Both the position numbers and the translations under genes were made by a program. This document shows positions 1 to 6,917 of a stretch of DNA of 64,000 nt, one piece after another (position 1 is the stretch's first letter; every line of letters begins with the position of its first letter). The stretch lies in contig NZ_QUMK01000002.1 of assembly GCF_010907035.1 (NCBI RefSeq), positions 1 through 64,000 on the forward strand, in the 5' to 3' direction. This DNA comes from Rhodopseudomonas sp. BR0M22. Its GTDB lineage: Bacteria; Pseudomonadota; Alphaproteobacteria; Rhizobiales; Xanthobacteraceae. Below the pieces are notes generated by a model. The model did not search any database, was not told the origin of the DNA, and worked only from the letters and a program-made list of their open reading frames with translations.

Positions 1-344
1 ACCACGGTCAGTCCGTGCTCCAGCGCGGTGGCGGCGATCATCAGGTCGGCGCTGTCGTTGCCGAGCGCGGCGCTCAGCGCGCCCCAGCGCCGGGCCGCGC
101 GGAGATCGAACGGGACGATACGCTCACCATAGACGGTCAGGATTCGGTCGAGCCAGGCGGTGAGGGCGCGGGCGAAGTCCGGATCGGTCGCGCGTTGTCG
201 CGCAATGCCACGCTCGATCTCGCCGATGCTGATAACGCTGAGGAACAGGTCGGCCGTCCGCTGGCGTTCGAACCACGCGACGACATTCGGATTGCGCTGT
301 CGCTTGCGCAAGGCCGACAGCGTGACGGTGTCGATCAGAAACAT
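1..344 (-). CDS. vapC: VapC-type PIN-domain toxin, 3' end cut by window edge
   Basis: Probable ribonuclease toxin of a type II toxin-antitoxin pair. The first 114 residues are visible; the C-terminus lies beyond base 1. The N-terminus MFLIDTVTLSALRK carries the first PIN-domain acidic residue (Asp5). Glu42 sits in SIGEIERG and Asp100 in NDSADLMIAATA, matching three of the four metal-binding acids of the family; the fourth would lie off the window. The ATG at 344-342 overlaps the TGA of the antitoxin gene (ATGA), the usual translational coupling of such pairs. By family, it cleaves RNA when released from the antitoxin; the target RNA cannot be told from sequence. Confidence 0.88.
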   Translation of the reverse strand, partial: MFLIDTVTLSALRKRQRNPNVVAWFERQRTADLFLSVISIGEIERGIARQRATDPDFARALTAWLDRILTVYGERIVPFDLRAARRWGALSAALGNDSADLMIAATALEHGLTV

Positions 345-601
345 CAGAGCTCGACGTCGCGCATCCGCACGGGATCACGCGAAAAGTCGCCATCGTCCTG
401 CGGCATCGCCAGCAGCACGTCGGCGAACGACGGGGCCGTGGCGCGTTCGAGTTGCTGGAGTCGTTCGTACTCGGCCACGTCGACCACGACGACGGTGGGC
501 TTGCCGTGCTTGGTCACCGTCTGCGGACTGCGCCGCGCGGCCTCGACGACCTCGCTGAACCGGTTCTTGGCGTCCTGCACCGACCAACTTCGCTCGGCCA
601 T
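344..601 (-). CDS. Phd/YefM-family antitoxin
   Basis: Antitoxin of 85 residues, first gene of the pair with the PIN toxin. The start MAERSWSVQDAKNRFSEVV is the Phd/YefM DNA-binding fold, with the typical 'K-G-KPTVVVVD-V-EYERL' strand around residues 25-45. The acidic C-terminal tail (PQDDGDF...RDVEL) would wrap the toxin. An in-frame upstream extension to 742 exists, but the ATG at 601 matches the family start and lies 11 bases downstream of a large palindrome that is probably its own operator. By family, it neutralises the toxin and represses the operon. Confidence 0.88.
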   Translation of the reverse strand: MAERSWSVQDAKNRFSEVVEAARRSPQTVTKHGKPTVVVVDVAEYERLQQLERATAPSFADVLLAMPQDDGDFSRDPVRMRDVEL

Positions 602-611
602 TTTGGATTCG

Positions 612-636
612 TTCTGGCTAGAAAATCTAGCCAGAA
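612..636. promoter_or_regulatory. Operator-like palindrome upstream of the toxin-antitoxin operon
   Basis: Two perfect 11-base inverted arms, TTCTGGCTAGA (612-622) and TCTAGCCAGAA (626-636), separated by AAA. The palindrome sits 11 bases before the antitoxin ATG and overlaps an AT-rich tract (TATATA, 636-641) that could be part of the promoter. This is the expected place for autoregulation by a Phd-type antitoxin. Binding is inferred, not shown. Confidence 0.7.
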
Positions 637-720
637 TATATAGAGCGGAGGCAATCGCGGTCAAGCCGTAGGCGGAAGGCGGGGCGATTGGAGGAGGGCG
701 GTTCGGCGCGCGCAGTGCTC

Positions 721-752
721 CCTGGATTTCGCTGCGCTTCATCCAGGCTACA
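721..752. repeat. Short interspersed palindromic (REP-like) element
   Basis: Sequence of the form CCTGGAT-TTCGCTGCGCTTC-ATCCAGG followed by CTAC. It has the same loop (CGCTGCGCT) and the same flanking CTAC as the copies at 1103-1134, so it belongs to one repeat family. The gene-free stretch 602-847 holds this element and the palindrome at 612-636; nothing else was recognised. Confidence 0.7.
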
Positions 753-847
753 GGCCCACGGCGCTGACTGTCGCCCGCCGCTGCACCGCGTTACGATGGA
801 ATTGTTAGTCGGTAGCTTAGATCTGGGATTTCAGGCGGGTCGAAGAC

Positions 848-1036
848 ATGTTGTCTCATTGGATTGCCGTGATGGTTTTGATCCTTGTTTTCTGCGGCGC
901 AATGGCCCTCGCTTGGCCGCTTCGGAAGAAAGGAAGAGATCCATTCGGCGCCGACGTGAGTGGTCCGGGCTCCGCGATCAGCGGAGGCCATTGCCACTCG
1001 GATGGGGATAGCTGTTCGGGAGGGGACGGGGACTAG
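848..1036 (+). CDS. Small membrane protein with His/Cys/Asp-rich tail
   Basis: A 62-residue open frame. Residues 4-24 (HWIAVMVLILVFCGAMALAW) form one hydrophobic helix. A basic stretch (LRKKGRD) follows, then a glycine-rich tail ending GGHCHSDGDSCSGGDGD. The tail resembles those of other tiny alphaproteobacterial membrane proteins and has residues that could bind metal. No named family is recognised and no strong ribosome-binding site is seen. The hydrophobic segment and composed tail make chance less likely, but the call remains tentative. Confidence 0.5.
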   Translation: MLSHWIAVMVLILVFCGAMALAWPLRKKGRDPFGADVSGPGSAISGGHCHSDGDSCSGGDGD

Positions 1037-1050
1037 ATCGGCAAGCAAGC

Positions 1051-1137
1051 GCAGCCCGGGTGAGCGGAGCGACACCCGGGATTCTTGACTGAAGCGCTCG
1101 CTTTCCCGGATATCGCTGCGCTCATCCGGGCTACCCC
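1051..1137. repeat. Inverted pair of REP-like elements (BIME-like)
   Basis: The first copy is GCAGCCCGGGTGAGCGGAGC followed by GACACCCGGGATTC (1051-1084). The second, inverted, is CCCGGATATCGCTGCGCTCA followed by TCCGGGCTAC (1105-1134). Read on the opposite strand the second is GTAGCCCGGATGAGCGCAGC..., nearly the same as the first. Each forms its own hairpin and the two face each other across about 20 bases, the arrangement of bacterial interspersed mosaic elements. The pair follows directly after the small membrane-protein gene. Confidence 0.8.
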
Positions 1138-1176
1138 TTTGCTGCGCCTCTCCGAACGGATCAATCACCGCAGCCC

Positions 1177-1206
1177 GTAGGGCGGATTAGCGGAGCGTAA
1201 TCCGCC
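1177..1206. repeat. REP-like element of a second type
   Basis: GTA followed by GGCGGATTA-GCGGAGCG-TAATCCGCC, a 9-base perfect inverted repeat with an 8-base loop. Elements of this shape are widespread in proteobacterial chromosomes. The remainder of the gene-free stretch (1207-1482) has another GC-rich fragment with the CTCGCTACGCTCGTCTC motif at about 1299-1315, but no gene was recognised. Confidence 0.65.
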
Positions 1207-1482
1207 ATTGACCGAGACAAGTCCTGCGGCTGTTCGGCGGGTTGCGCCTTCGGCTAGCCCGCTCCACGGGCTGCGGGCTGCCGCAGTGCCGCCCGGACTC
1301 GCTACGCTCGTCTCTTGACTGAGATCGTCGGTGCGTTCGAACGACCACGCCGGAATGCTTGATCGGGCGATGGGAGCGCCCTAGATACAGGCTCTGCTCC
1401 TTCTGACCGTTTGGAACCGCGACGATGATTTCATCCCGAGCCGCAATGCCGACCCGCCTTGCCTCTCGGGAGTTTCATCCTC

Positions 1483-3096
1483 ATGTCCGCGCCAATCGTT
1501 CTCTCCAAGCTGACTCTCGCCACGCCTGGTGGCCGACCTCTTCTCACTGACCTGGACCTCAGCTTTGCGCGCGAGCGCACCGGCCTGATCGGGCGCAACG
1601 GCGTCGGCAAGTCGTCGCTGCTCGCGGTGATCGCCGGCGAGCGCGCCGCGTTGGCCGGGACCGTCACGGTGGCCGGACGGATCGCGATGTTGCGCCAGAC
1701 AGCCCAGCCTCGGCCCGGCGAGACCGTCGCCGACCTGTTCGGCGCGCGCGCCGCACTGGCGCTGCTGCGCAAGGCTGCGCAAGGCGAGGCCGCGCCAAGC
1801 GAACTGGACGAAGTCGATTGGACCATCGGGCAACGCATCGTGGCGTCGCTGGCGCGGTTCGGTCTCGACGTCGATCTCGACGTCGGTCTTGCGGCTCTGT
1901 CGGGAGGGCAGGCGACGCGCGCGCGCCTCGCCGCGCTGACGTTCTGCGAGCCGGATTTCCTGCTGCTGGACGAGCCCACCAACAATCTCGATGGGGGAGG
2001 GCGCCGCGCCGTGCTCGAGCTGCTCGCCGGCTGGCGCGGGGGAGCGATCGTCGTCAGCCATGACCGGGAGTTGCTTGAAACCGTCGACGCCATCATCGAA
2101 CTCACATCGCTGGGTGCGTCGCGCTACGGCGGCAATTGGAGCCGCTATGTCGAGCGCAAGGACATTGAATTGTCGGCGGCAACGCGTGATCTGGCGGAGG
2201 CGGAGCGGCGTCTGACCGAGACCGATCGCAAGGCGCAAGCAGCTGTCGAGCGGCAGGCGCGGCGCGACGGCGCGGGCAAACGCAAGCAGGCGCGGGGCGA
2301 CTTGCCGCGCATACTCCTCGGCGCGCGCAAGGATCGCAGCGAAGATACTGGCGGCGCCGGCGCGCGCACCGCATCGCGCCAGCGTGTCGAAGCGGTGGCC
2401 GGCGTCGATCTCGCCCGCCAGCGCGTCGAAGTGCTGCAGACGCCGTCGGTCGTGCTCGCGCCGACCGGTCTTGCCGCCGGCAAGACGGTTCTCGCGCTCG
2501 ACCGTGTCAGCGTGGGCTATCAGCCGCTTCGGCCGGTGCTGAGCGATCTATCGTTGTCGATCACCGGCCCGGAGCGCATCGCGATCGTCGGGCATAATGG
2601 GACGGGCAAGACGACCCTGCTCAAGCTGATCAGCGGCGAGTTGCGTCCGTGGCGTGGCGTCGTCCACGTCACGTCGCGTCTGGCAGTGTTCGATCAGCAG
2701 CTCAGCCTGCTGCGTCCATCGGAGTCGGTGCTCGCCAACTATCAGCGGATCAATCCGGATTCGGACCTCAACGCCTGCCGCGCGGCGTTGGCGAGGTTCC
2801 TGTTTCGTGGCGACGCTGCGTTGCAGATCGTCGGCCAGTTGAGCGGCGGCCAGGTTCTGCGCGCCGGGCTCTCCTGCGTTCTTGCCGGGCCGCAGCCGCC
2901 TTTCCTGCTGGTCCTCGACGAGCCGACGAACCACCTCGACCTGGATTCGGTCCGCGCAATCGAGGCCGGCCTCATTGCGTATGACGGCGCCTTGGTGGTC
3001 GTCAGCCACGATGAGCAGTTTCTCGATGCCATCGGCGTGTCGAGCCGGATCGATTTGAACGCTTCACGGCCGGAGATGAAGCTGGGGCCGAACTGA
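1483..3096 (+). CDS. ABC-F family ATPase (two ABC domains, no membrane part)
   Basis: Soluble protein of 537 residues with two ATP-binding cassettes. Domain 1: Walker A GRNGVGKSS at about 37-45, signature LSGGQ at about 139-143, Walker B FLLLDEPTNN at about 160. Domain 2: GHNGTGKTT at about 370, LSGGQ at about 452, LVLDEPTNHLDLD at about 478. A charged, helix-forming linker (roughly 240-330) joins them. ABC-F proteins act on ribosomes, in translation control or antibiotic protection, and do not transport; which role applies cannot be read here. An upstream in-frame ATG at 1459 exists, but 1483 follows CGGGAG and begins MSAPIVLSKLTL, the usual first strand of the domain. Confidence 0.88.
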   Translation: MSAPIVLSKLTLATPGGRPLLTDLDLSFARERTGLIGRNGVGKSSLLAVIAGERAALAGTVTVAGRIAMLRQTAQPRPGETVADLFGARAALALLRKAAQGEAAPSELDEVDWTIGQRIVASLARFGLDVDLDVGLAALSGGQATRARLAALTFCEPDFLLLDEPTNNLDGGGRRAVLELLAGWRGGAIVVSHDRELLETVDAIIELTSLGASRYGGNWSRYVERKDIELSAATRDLAEAERRLTETDRKAQAAVERQARRDGAGKRKQARGDLPRILLGARKDRSEDTGGAGARTASRQRVEAVAGVDLARQRVEVLQTPSVVLAPTGLAAGKTVLALDRVSVGYQPLRPVLSDLSLSITGPERIAIVGHNGTGKTTLLKLISGELRPWRGVVHVTSRLAVFDQQLSLLRPSESVLANYQRINPDSDLNACRAALARFLFRGDAALQIVGQLSGGQVLRAGLSCVLAGPQPPFLLVLDEPTNHLDLDSVRAIEAGLIAYDGALVVVSHDEQFLDAIGVSSRIDLNASRPEMKLGPN

Positions 3097-3224
3097 GCCG
3101 CAAACCCATCGATGGAGTGTTGTGTGCGTACAGTCGGTCTCGCCGACGGGGACTGCAGCCGTACCGTGCGGGGGAATTGATTGACACGGGTGCAGGATAG
3201 TGGTCACGTCGCGGCCAGCACAAT

Positions 3225-3247
3225 GCATCTCTGCGAGGCGGAGATGC
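3225..3247 (+). other. Hairpin in the leader of rpsU
   Basis: GCATCTC (3225-3231) and GAGATGC (3241-3247) form a perfect 7-base stem with a 9-base loop. It lies 120 bases before the rpsU start in the 272-base gap after the ABC-F gene. It has no T-run, so it is not a clear terminator. It may be a leader structure of the S21 messenger or nothing. Confidence 0.35.
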
Positions 3248-3368
3248 CGATCGGTCGACGCTGCTGATGCAGGCGTCGCAAGATTCCCGAAACTCGCAAA
3301 TCAGCTCCCGCGCAGGTGGACTGCGATGCGGGGCTTGCTGCAGTTCGCGGATCATCAAGGAGGAATGA

Positions 3369-3674
3369 TTGCAGGTACTTGTCCGGGATAACAACGTCGA
3401 TCAGGCGCTCCGCGTTCTCAAGAAGAAGATGCAACGCGAAGGCGTATTCCGCGAGATGAAGCAGCGGCGCTCTTACGAGAAGCCGTCGGAGCGCAAGGCG
3501 CGCGAGAAGTCCGAAGCCGTCCGCCGCGCCCGCAAGCTGGCGCGAAAGAAGGCGATCCGCGAAGGCCTGCTGCCCGCGCCGCCGAAGAAGAAGCCGTTCG
3601 AGCGGAAGTCGCCGTTGCCGGAGACCAAAGAGCGCGTCGGCCAGACCGGCGCACAGCCTTCGGCCCACAGCTGA
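3369..3674 (+). CDS. rpsU: 30S ribosomal protein S21
   Basis: Small-subunit protein that helps base-pairing of mRNA leaders with 16S rRNA. The 101-residue product starts [20 protein letters not shown], the family signature, followed by the basic helical stretch ([20 protein letters not shown]). A C-terminal extension, rich in Pro and Lys, is typical of alphaproteobacterial S21. The start codon is TTG: a perfect AAGGAGG at 3357-3363 lies 5 bases upstream, while the nearby ATG at 3365 opens a frame that ends after eight codons. The gene is convergent with the anti-sigma gene, 17 bases apart. Confidence 0.95.
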   Translation: MQVLVRDNNVDQALRVLKKKMQREGVFREMKQRRSYEKPSERKAREKSEAVRRARKLARKKAIREGLLPAPPKKKPFERKSPLPETKERVGQTGAQPSAHS

Positions 3675-3691
3675 GCAAACCGTCGCCCGCG

Positions 3692-4474
3692 CTACAGCGC
3701 CTCGTATTGCTGATAGATCGCGCGGGCGATGCCGAGCAGGTGGTCGCGGTCGGTCTGCGCCACCACGGCGTAGGACAGCTTGGCATCGATCCAGGAGAAC
3801 GCCGCCAGTTCGCCGGTGCGTTCGAACCGGAACGCGCTCGGCTCGGCGTCGCCGCCGGGCCGCACATAAACGGTGACGCGGCGGCCCTGGGCGTCTTCGT
3901 ACATGAACTGCGCCGCCGGGCCGCTGGTGGCCGGCAGCAGCCGGCCGCCGATCAGCTTCAGCCCGAGCGCGTCGAGCTTCGGCGCGGTCAGTTTTCGGCC
4001 GAGCCGGCGCGACAGCCATTTCACCAGATGCGCTTCCTGGTCGGCCGAGACTTCGACCGGATGCGCGACCTCGACCGCATAGGTCCGCCACGCCACCATC
4101 GCGGCGTCGGCGACCGGCGCGGCCGCAAGGATGGTCGGCGTGCGGTGCCAGCGCTCCGAGGCCAGCCAGCCGCCGGCGCCGCCGATCAGCAAGAAGGCCA
4201 GCGCCGCGGCGATGGCGCCGAACCGCTGCCCCGCAAAGGCGCGGCGCTCGCTGCGCAGATGCGCGATGCTGAGCCGCGCCGGGATCGGCTCGGCGGCGAC
4301 CGCCGCGAGCCGGGCGCGCAGATCGTCGCGATCGGCGATCTGGCCGGCGATGCGGCGGGCGGCCTCGGCGTCGGATTCCAGATAGGCTTCGACCTCCGCG
4401 CGGCGCGCGGCCTCGAGCCGGCCGTCGACATAGGCCTGCAGATCGTCCTCGCTGAGAGGGCGACGGGCGGTCAT
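3692..4474 (-). CDS. Anti-sigma factor, single membrane span
   Basis: Protein of 260 residues. The N-terminal cytoplasmic part (LSEDDLQAYVDGRLEAARR...) has the helical zinc-less anti-sigma (RsiW/RskA-like) pattern. A membrane helix lies at about 84-105 (FGAIAAALAFLLIGGAGGWL) and a periplasmic domain follows to the C-terminus. Its ATG overlaps the sigma-factor TGA (ATGA), so the two are co-translated, the classic arrangement for a cognate pair. By family it holds the sigma factor at the membrane until a signal releases it. The signal is not evident. Confidence 0.85.
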   Translation of the reverse strand: MTARRPLSEDDLQAYVDGRLEAARRAEVEAYLESDAEAARRIAGQIADRDDLRARLAAVAAEPIPARLSIAHLRSERRAFAGQRFGAIAAALAFLLIGGAGGWLASERWHRTPTILAAAPVADAAMVAWRTYAVEVAHPVEVSADQEAHLVKWLSRRLGRKLTAPKLDALGLKLIGGRLLPATSGPAAQFMYEDAQGRRVTVYVRPGGDAEPSAFRFERTGELAAFSWIDAKLSYAVVAQTDRDHLLGIARAIYQQYEAL

Positions 4475-4980
4475 TTCACTCTCCTCAACACGGTGGTGCG
4501 GCCGGCCTCGACGCTGTGGCGCAGCGCCTCGCGGGCGCGGCTGAGCCGCGACATGATGGTGCCGACCGGCACGTCGAACACCCGCGCGGCCTGCTCGTAG
4601 CTCAATTCCTCGACGCCGATCAGCAGCAGCAGCGAGCGCTGATCTTCCGGCAGATCGCCCAGCCGCGCCAGCGCGTCGCGCGCGATCAGGCTGCGCTCGG
4701 GGCCGGCGGCCCCGTCGGTAAACGGGCCGCGGGAGTCGAGATCGACGGCGGGGCCGCGACGGACCGCGCGGCGGCGTTGGTCGAGATAGAGATTGCGCTC
4801 GATCGTAAACAGCCAAGCGCGCAGATCGCCGCCCGGCCGCCGCAGCCGCCAGCGCGTCAGCGCCCGCTCCAACGTGCTCTGGACGAGATCGTCCGCGGCG
4901 TCGCGATCGTGCAGCAGCGCCCGCGCGTAGCGGCGCAGGCTTGGTATCAGCGGCTCGATCTCGGCGGCGATCTCGTCCAA
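4471..4980 (-). CDS. ECF-type RNA polymerase sigma factor
   Basis: Extracytoplasmic-function sigma factor of 169 residues. Region 2 is at about 10-75 (LRRYARALLHDRDAADDLVQ, then LRAWLFTIERNLYLDQRRR) and region 4 at about 105-160 (LPEDQRSLLLLIGVEELSYE, then VPVGTIMSRLSRAREALR). No ATG lies near the expected start; the frame opens with TTG at 4980, 15 bases after the stop of the secreted-protein gene. The order is secreted protein, sigma, anti-sigma. A GGAAT-N16-CGTCT motif in front of the first gene suggests that the sigma factor drives its own operon. Confidence 0.92.
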   Translation of the reverse strand: MDEIAAEIEPLIPSLRRYARALLHDRDAADDLVQSTLERALTRWRLRRPGGDLRAWLFTIERNLYLDQRRRAVRRGPAVDLDSRGPFTDGAAGPERSLIARDALARLGDLPEDQRSLLLLIGVEELSYEQAARVFDVPVGTIMSRLSRAREALRHSVEAGRTTVLRRVK

Positions 4981-4995
4981 AGCGGTCTCGTCGGA

Positions 4996-5379
4996 TCAGG
5001 GCTTGGCGATGTGCCAGGCGCCGTTGAGGAAGCCGTCGCCGGTGGTGTCGCCCGGCTTGGCGTCCTTGGTCCAGGCATACAGCGGCTTGCCCTTGTAGGC
5101 CCACTGCTTGGCGCCGTCGTCGCGGGTGATCACGCTCCAGTCGCCGGAGGCCTGCGCGCTCGCCGCAGCCATCAGCGGCGGCCAGTTGGTGGCGCAGGGG
5201 CCGTTGCAGGCCGACTTGCCGCCGGTGTCCTTGTCGAAGGTGTAGAGCGTCATGCCCTTGGCGTCGACCAGCGCCTTGCCTTTGGCGGTGTCGGCGACCT
5301 TGGCCGGGGCGGCGGCCTGGGCGAATGCCGCGGTGGCGGCGAGCACGAGAGCGGATGCGAGCGTGAGCGTGCGGATCAT
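4996..5379 (-). CDS. Secreted protein with two Yx(FWY)xxD motifs
   Basis: Exported protein of 127 residues with a clear signal peptide (MIRTLTLASALVLAATAAFA, cut near residue 20). The two halves carry YTFDKD (in GMTLYTFDKDTGGKSAC) and YAWTKD (in GKPLYAWTKDAKPG), the Yx(FWY)xxD motif of the COG4315 family; two cysteines lie between. The family is of unknown biochemical role and is often encoded beside ECF sigma genes. The start is supported by AAGGAGG 5 bases upstream. It is first in a three-gene operon with the sigma and anti-sigma factors. Confidence 0.85.
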   Translation of the reverse strand: MIRTLTLASALVLAATAAFAQAAAPAKVADTAKGKALVDAKGMTLYTFDKDTGGKSACNGPCATNWPPLMAAASAQASGDWSVITRDDGAKQWAYKGKPLYAWTKDAKPGDTTGDGFLNGAWHIAKP

Positions 5380-5413
5380 GTTTCCTCCTTCGGGTGGGTG
5401 GATCCGCAACCAG

Positions 5414-5439
5414 AGACGATTTCGGTCGGCGGTTATTCC
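5414..5439 (-). promoter_or_regulatory. Candidate ECF promoter (GGAAT-N16-CGTCT)
   Basis: On the minus strand GGAAT (5439-5435, within GGGAATAACC) is followed after exactly 16 bases by CGTCT (5418-5414). Known ECF promoters have a GGAAC-like -35 and a CGTC-like -10 with 16-17 bases between. The -10 ends 34 bases before the ATG of the secreted-protein gene. This fits autoregulation of the secreted protein-sigma-anti-sigma operon; it is predicted from sequence only. Confidence 0.6.
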
Positions 5440-5489
5440 CGAAGGCGCGGTCACGAGCGCGTGAGGACGAAGGCGGCAGGCGCGTGCGC

Positions 5490-5876
5490 TCACCGCCACC
5501 TGTTCACCACCCAGATCGCCCCCCACGCCCCCGCCAGCGTCACGAGCATCGCGCCCGCAAGCGCGACAGCCATCACCGGGCCGCCGGCGGCGGCGAGGGA
5601 GGATGAGCCCTGCACGAACGGGGCGAGCAGCATGGTCACGGCCATGCCGCCGAGCGGGGCACAGAGGAAGGCGCCGATGAGGGCGACGGCGATGCTGACG
5701 ATCCAGCCGAGCGGGCCGCGGCGGCTGGTTCGGGCGTCGTGGATGCCGACCGCCAAGGCGCCGAGCAGGAAGGCCAGCGCGATCAGCATCGGCCCGCCGA
5801 CGCTGCCTGCGGGGATCGCGCCGGTCGCTTGCAGACACAGGATGCCGATCACGGCACTCAGCATGATGATGGGCAT
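5490..5876 (-). CDS. Small integral membrane protein, about four helices
   Basis: Product of 128 residues starting MPIIMLSAVIGILCLQ. Hydrophobic segments are at about 3-20, 28-44, 57-80 and 95-123. No catalytic motif is visible and no family is recognised with certainty. The frame is open upstream to 6011, but the ATG at 5876 begins at the first membrane helix and follows GAGGACGC. It lies on the same strand as the ECF operon, 110 bases upstream of it, and may be separate because an ECF-like promoter sits between. Confidence 0.6.
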   Translation of the reverse strand: MPIIMLSAVIGILCLQATGAIPAGSVGGPMLIALAFLLGALAVGIHDARTSRRGPLGWIVSIAVALIGAFLCAPLGGMAVTMLLAPFVQGSSSLAAAGGPVMAVALAGAMLVTLAGAWGAIWVVNRWR

Positions 5877-6030
5877 GCGGCGCGTCCTCGCTGCTCGGGC
5901 GCCGAGAAGCTCGCGGCGGCCCATCGGCATGATCGAGATGGGGGCGCAGAGCAGCCTGCTGCGGCGTCGGTCGACTTCCCTTTTGTCCGGGAAGCGCGCT
6001 TGCAAGTTCAACGCGCTGCGTTCGGGATGA

Positions 6031-6576
6031 TCACCCGGCCGACGGCCGGTTTGTCACGCGATCGGTTCGGCTGCGATGCTGCAGCCACAGTAGCGTCGCG
6101 CCGAACAGTGGGATGAGGATGTCGGTGTAGAACACCACGCCGGCGTTGCCCGGGGCGAAATTGTGTTGCGTCACCATCTGATTGATGTGGCCGACGGCGG
6201 CGCCGAGCGTGAACAGGCCGGGGCCGACGATCGCAGCGAGGCGAAGATCGAAGCTGCGGAAGGCGGCGAGGAAGCCGACGACCGAGTACCCGAGGCTCGC
6301 GGTGGCGACCTCGAACTGGAACGGGCTGTCGGCCCAGCCGATGAACGCCGCCGACATCCTGCCGAAGAAGCCGTGCATCACGAAGTTGTAGAAGTAGCAG
6401 ACGCCGATCGACCAGAACAGGTGCCAGGCCAGCAACCGGTCGATCACGTCCGGGAATCGCAGCGGCTTCGGCGCGCGCGCGATCGCGACCAGCCCGAACA
6501 GCAGGCCGATGACGAAGAAGCTCAGGGAAAAGTTCGACAGCATGAACACGATCGTCGCCTTGATCACTTCCGCCAT
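6031..6576 (-). CDS. Conserved membrane protein, possibly DUF6790
   Basis: Product of 181 residues (MAEVIKATIVFMLSNFSLSF...). Four or five hydrophobic segments are at about 5-32, 48-68, 85-108, 115-135 and 150-168. His and Asn residues in the loops (GHINQMVTQHNFAPGNAG) are striking but not assigned. From memory the layout resembles DUF6790 membrane proteins; I hold this loosely. Upstream in-frame sequence to 6696 is unlikely coding because the hydrophobic start is at MAEVIK. Confidence 0.65.
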   Translation of the reverse strand: MAEVIKATIVFMLSNFSLSFFVIGLLFGLVAIARAPKPLRFPDVIDRLLAWHLFWSIGVCYFYNFVMHGFFGRMSAAFIGWADSPFQFEVATASLGYSVVGFLAAFRSFDLRLAAIVGPGLFTLGAAVGHINQMVTQHNFAPGNAGVVFYTDILIPLFGATLLWLQHRSRTDRVTNRPSAG

Positions 6577-6806
6577 ACCTCGTGCTCCGTGCGGTGATGA
6601 TCTCCGCAGCCATGGAGCTGAAGCGGCGGGATCGGGTCGATGGTAACACTCATTCGGACAGCAGCCATCAAGGGCGAAGACTCGCCGGACGATCACGGGG
6701 CGAGGGCGCGTTGCTACGCGGGGAACCGTTCGACGTGGAGTTCAGCGGAGACGATTTTTCGCAATGCGGGATTAGGTTCACACGCTGTTTTAAACGCAGT
6801 TCGATC

Positions 6807-6836
6807 AAGACAACCCGGCGGGTTCGTGTCTATAAC
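6807..6836 (+). promoter_or_regulatory. Candidate promoter with embedded palindrome for the acyl-CoA dehydrogenase gene
   Basis: A -10 like TATAAC (6831-6836) lies 18 bases after AAGACA (6807-6812). Between them is a perfect 13-base palindrome, AACCCG-G-CGGGTT (6812-6824), which would block polymerase if bound by a repressor. The gene start is about 80 bases further on. The rest of the gap 6577-6917 shows nothing else definite. Confidence 0.45.
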
Positions 6837-6917
6837 CGATGCGCGGTCGTCCGCCCGGGACGGCTGCCAACGACGCCAAGAAACGCAACCAAGAAAAGCC
6901 ACGAGGAGCACGCCCGC

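Noticed and set aside
791-1168. 125-codon minus-strand frame containing SPDERSDIRES
   Set aside because: It runs through the REP-like elements; that peptide motif is the well-known translation of such repeats and not a gene.
3181-3209. Perfect TTGACA at 3181-3186 as the rpsU promoter
   Set aside because: The bases at the proper spacing (TCACGT) do not resemble a -10 box, so the hexamer alone is not enough.
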